64,000 nt of DNA from Megaera_A sp965233855 (GTDB lineage Bacteria > Pseudomonadota > Alphaproteobacteria > Rickettsiales > Rickettsiaceae), in NCBI GenBank assembly GCA_965233855.1, contig OZ247586.1, forward strand, positions 806,001 through 870,000, read 5' to 3'. A program made the translations under genes and the position numbers. The notes under the pieces are model-generated. The model saw only the letters and a program-made list of their open reading frames with translations. It searched no databases and was not told where the DNA came from. Positions 63,021-64,000 of this stretch are shown here, in pieces (within the stretch, counting starts at the first letter, position 1; each line of letters opens with the position of its first letter).

Positions 63021-64000
63021 CTACCTATCCTTTCTCATAAAGGATGGCAATTCTTGCACATCTGCTTTATCTTCATGAATAGAAGGAGGCATTATATCAT
63101 GACGATTATTTCGATCCTTTATTTCTTGCTGCGACGCATCATTAGCTTTCAAAGAATTCCACATACGTTTTAAAAGAGATTGTTGCTTAGTAGGTTTCGC
63201 CTTGCTCTCAGAGTTTATAGACTTCTCAAGAGCCGCTATTTGTTCTGACTGACTCCAATCCATCTGACGTGCAAGCTGCTCTAACTTTGCTTGAATCTCA
63301 GCTTCGCTCTCGGAGATTTTTTCTGCATATTCATTATATGAAGGTGGCTCATGACTATCTACTTCAATTCCATCAGATGCAACTGCATCTTCTATAATTT
63401 CTACTTCAGTATCTTCATTCCTAACAAAATCCATATCACTTTGTTCAATACCAGTAGCAACTACTGATACTCTAATAGCACCTTCTAATTCTGGATTAAA
63501 CGTTGAACCAAAGATAATATTTGCATCGCTATCACCCACTTCTTCTCTAATACGATTTGCAGCGCTATCTACTTCATACAAAGTCATATCCTTGCCACCA
63601 GTAATATTGATTAGAACCCCACAAGCTCCACACATTGAACTCTGATCCAAGAGTGGGTTTGCAATTGCCGCTTCAGCAGCTTTAATAGCTCGATCCTCTC
63701 CAGATCCTTCACCAGTTCCCATCATAGCTTTACCCTTCTCGCTCATTACTGTCTCAATATCAGCAAAATCAAGATTAACAAGTCCTGGAGAAGTAATTAG
63801 ATCCGTCACACCACGCACTCCTGCATGCAAAACTTCATCCGCCATCTCAAACGCTTCTTGAAACGTAGTATTCTCATTAGCTATTCTGAATAAATTTTGA
63901 TTTGGAATTACAATTAACGTATCAACATGTTTTTGTAGCTCTGCTAAACCTTGATCAGCCAACTTCATACGTTTTGCGCCTTCAAACAAAAAAGGTTTAG
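63021..64000 (-). CDS. ftsZ: Cell division protein FtsZ, C-terminal part (partial)
   Basis: FtsZ is the tubulin-like GTPase that forms the division ring. The window cuts the gene: the frame is open to the right edge, where KPFLFEGAKRM begins, so the GTP-binding N-terminal half is outside. Visible are the helix after the T5 region, the C-terminal domain (NIIFGSTFNPELEGAIRVSVVATGI), a long variable linker (about 100 residues) and the conserved end ELPSFMRKDR that binds FtsA and other partners. It is intact where visible. Confidence 0.96.
   Translation of the reverse strand, partial: KPFLFEGAKRMKLADQGLAELQKHVDTLIVIPNQNLFRIANENTTFQEAFEMADEVLHAGVRGVTDLITSPGLVNLDFADIETVMSEKGKAMMGTGEGSGEDRAIKAAEAAIANPLLDQSSMCGACGVLINITGGKDMTLYEVDSAANRIREEVGDSDANIIFGSTFNPELEGAIRVSVVATGIEQSDMDFVRNEDTEVEIIEDAVASDGIEVDSHEPPSYNEYAEKISESEAEIQAKLEQLARQMDWSQSEQIAALEKSINSESKAKPTKQQSLLKRMWNSLKANDASQQEIKDRNNRHDIMPPSIHEDKADVQELPSFMRKDR

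Noticed and set aside
1..64000. CRISPR array, prophage or integrative element
   Set aside because: No regularly spaced direct repeats, phage structural genes, integrase or attachment-site duplications next to either tRNA were found.

Overview
The window is an AT-rich, gene-dense stretch of a Rickettsiales (Alphaproteobacteria) chromosome. Evidence for this is the permuted two-piece tmRNA gene, an alphaproteobacterial SspB, NDUFA12/NDUFS6/SDHAF4-type respiratory accessory proteins, a short mitochondrial-type ProRS, a CckA-like kinase, a DUF2748-like protein, palindromic repeats and an ankyrin gene. Flagellar genes together with lpxB argue against Anaplasmataceae and suggest a flagellated, LPS-bearing lineage such as Midichloriaceae. 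That placement is inference from gene content only.

Layout. 1-3.4 kb: end of nrdA, nrdB, a hypothetical gene, orphan nadA and a small ORF. 3.5-6.1 kb: an ankyrin-repeat pseudogene split by an IS481-family element. 6.1-13.8 kb (minus strand): alpha/beta hydrolase, an exported methyltransferase-like protein with a premature stop, recJ, a second methyltransferase and mutS. An IS982-family element follows. 15.0-21.4 kb: flagellar block with flgF-flgG-flgA-flgH-fliQ on the minus strand and fliL-fliM-DUF6468-motE on the plus strand, then ccmD-ccmE. 22-26.6 kb (minus): membrane protein, mlaD, NDUFA12, rnhA, sspB next to ssrA (tmRNA), a deformylase-like protein without its metal ligands, and mscS. 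26.7-32.7 kb (plus): tRNA-Phe, NDUFS6-type zinc finger, MFS transporter-mutL-lipB-DUF218-DUF2748 as an overlapping operon. 32.9-35 kb: flagellin, tRNA-Asp, dut. 35.4-40.8 kb (minus): yefM-yoeB toxin-antitoxin, then rimP-nusA-infB-rbfA. 40.9-46.9 kb (minus): HTH regulator, a structured RNA resembling 6S RNA, proS-lolE-lolD, folE and a heme-copper-oxidase-like protein. 47.1-50.8 kb: AAA-ATPase/PD-(D/E)XK pseudogene with a second IS481 copy. 51-64 kb: rsmE-rnhB, an SDHAF4-like small gene, cckA, comEC pseudogene (IS481 with an IS982 nested in it, plus a poly-T frameshift), lpxB, eptA-like, ruvX, an S41 peptidase and the 3' part of ftsZ.

Systems seen together: tagging and degradation of stalled products (tmRNA plus SspB), mismatch repair (mutS, mutL), translation/transcription core (rimP-nusA-infB-rbfA), lipoprotein export and envelope (lolDE, mlaD, lpxB, eptA-like), respiration maturation (ccmDE, NDUFA12, NDUFS6, SDHAF4), and a partial flagellar export/basal-body/motor set with one flagellin.

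The genome is visibly decaying. Three host genes (ankyrin, AAA-ATPase/nuclease, comEC) are interrupted by IS481 copies and also carry point lesions. All three IS481 transposase genes are broken, two of them by the same amber codon at the presumed catalytic Glu. Both IS982 copies look intact. I found no CRISPR array, prophage or secretion-effector island, and no clearly new multi-gene system. The most unusual items are the metal-site-less deformylase, the ssrA-sspB linkage, the signal-peptide-bearing methyltransferase with a readthrough-like stop, the candidate 6S RNA, and the shared IS481 amber.
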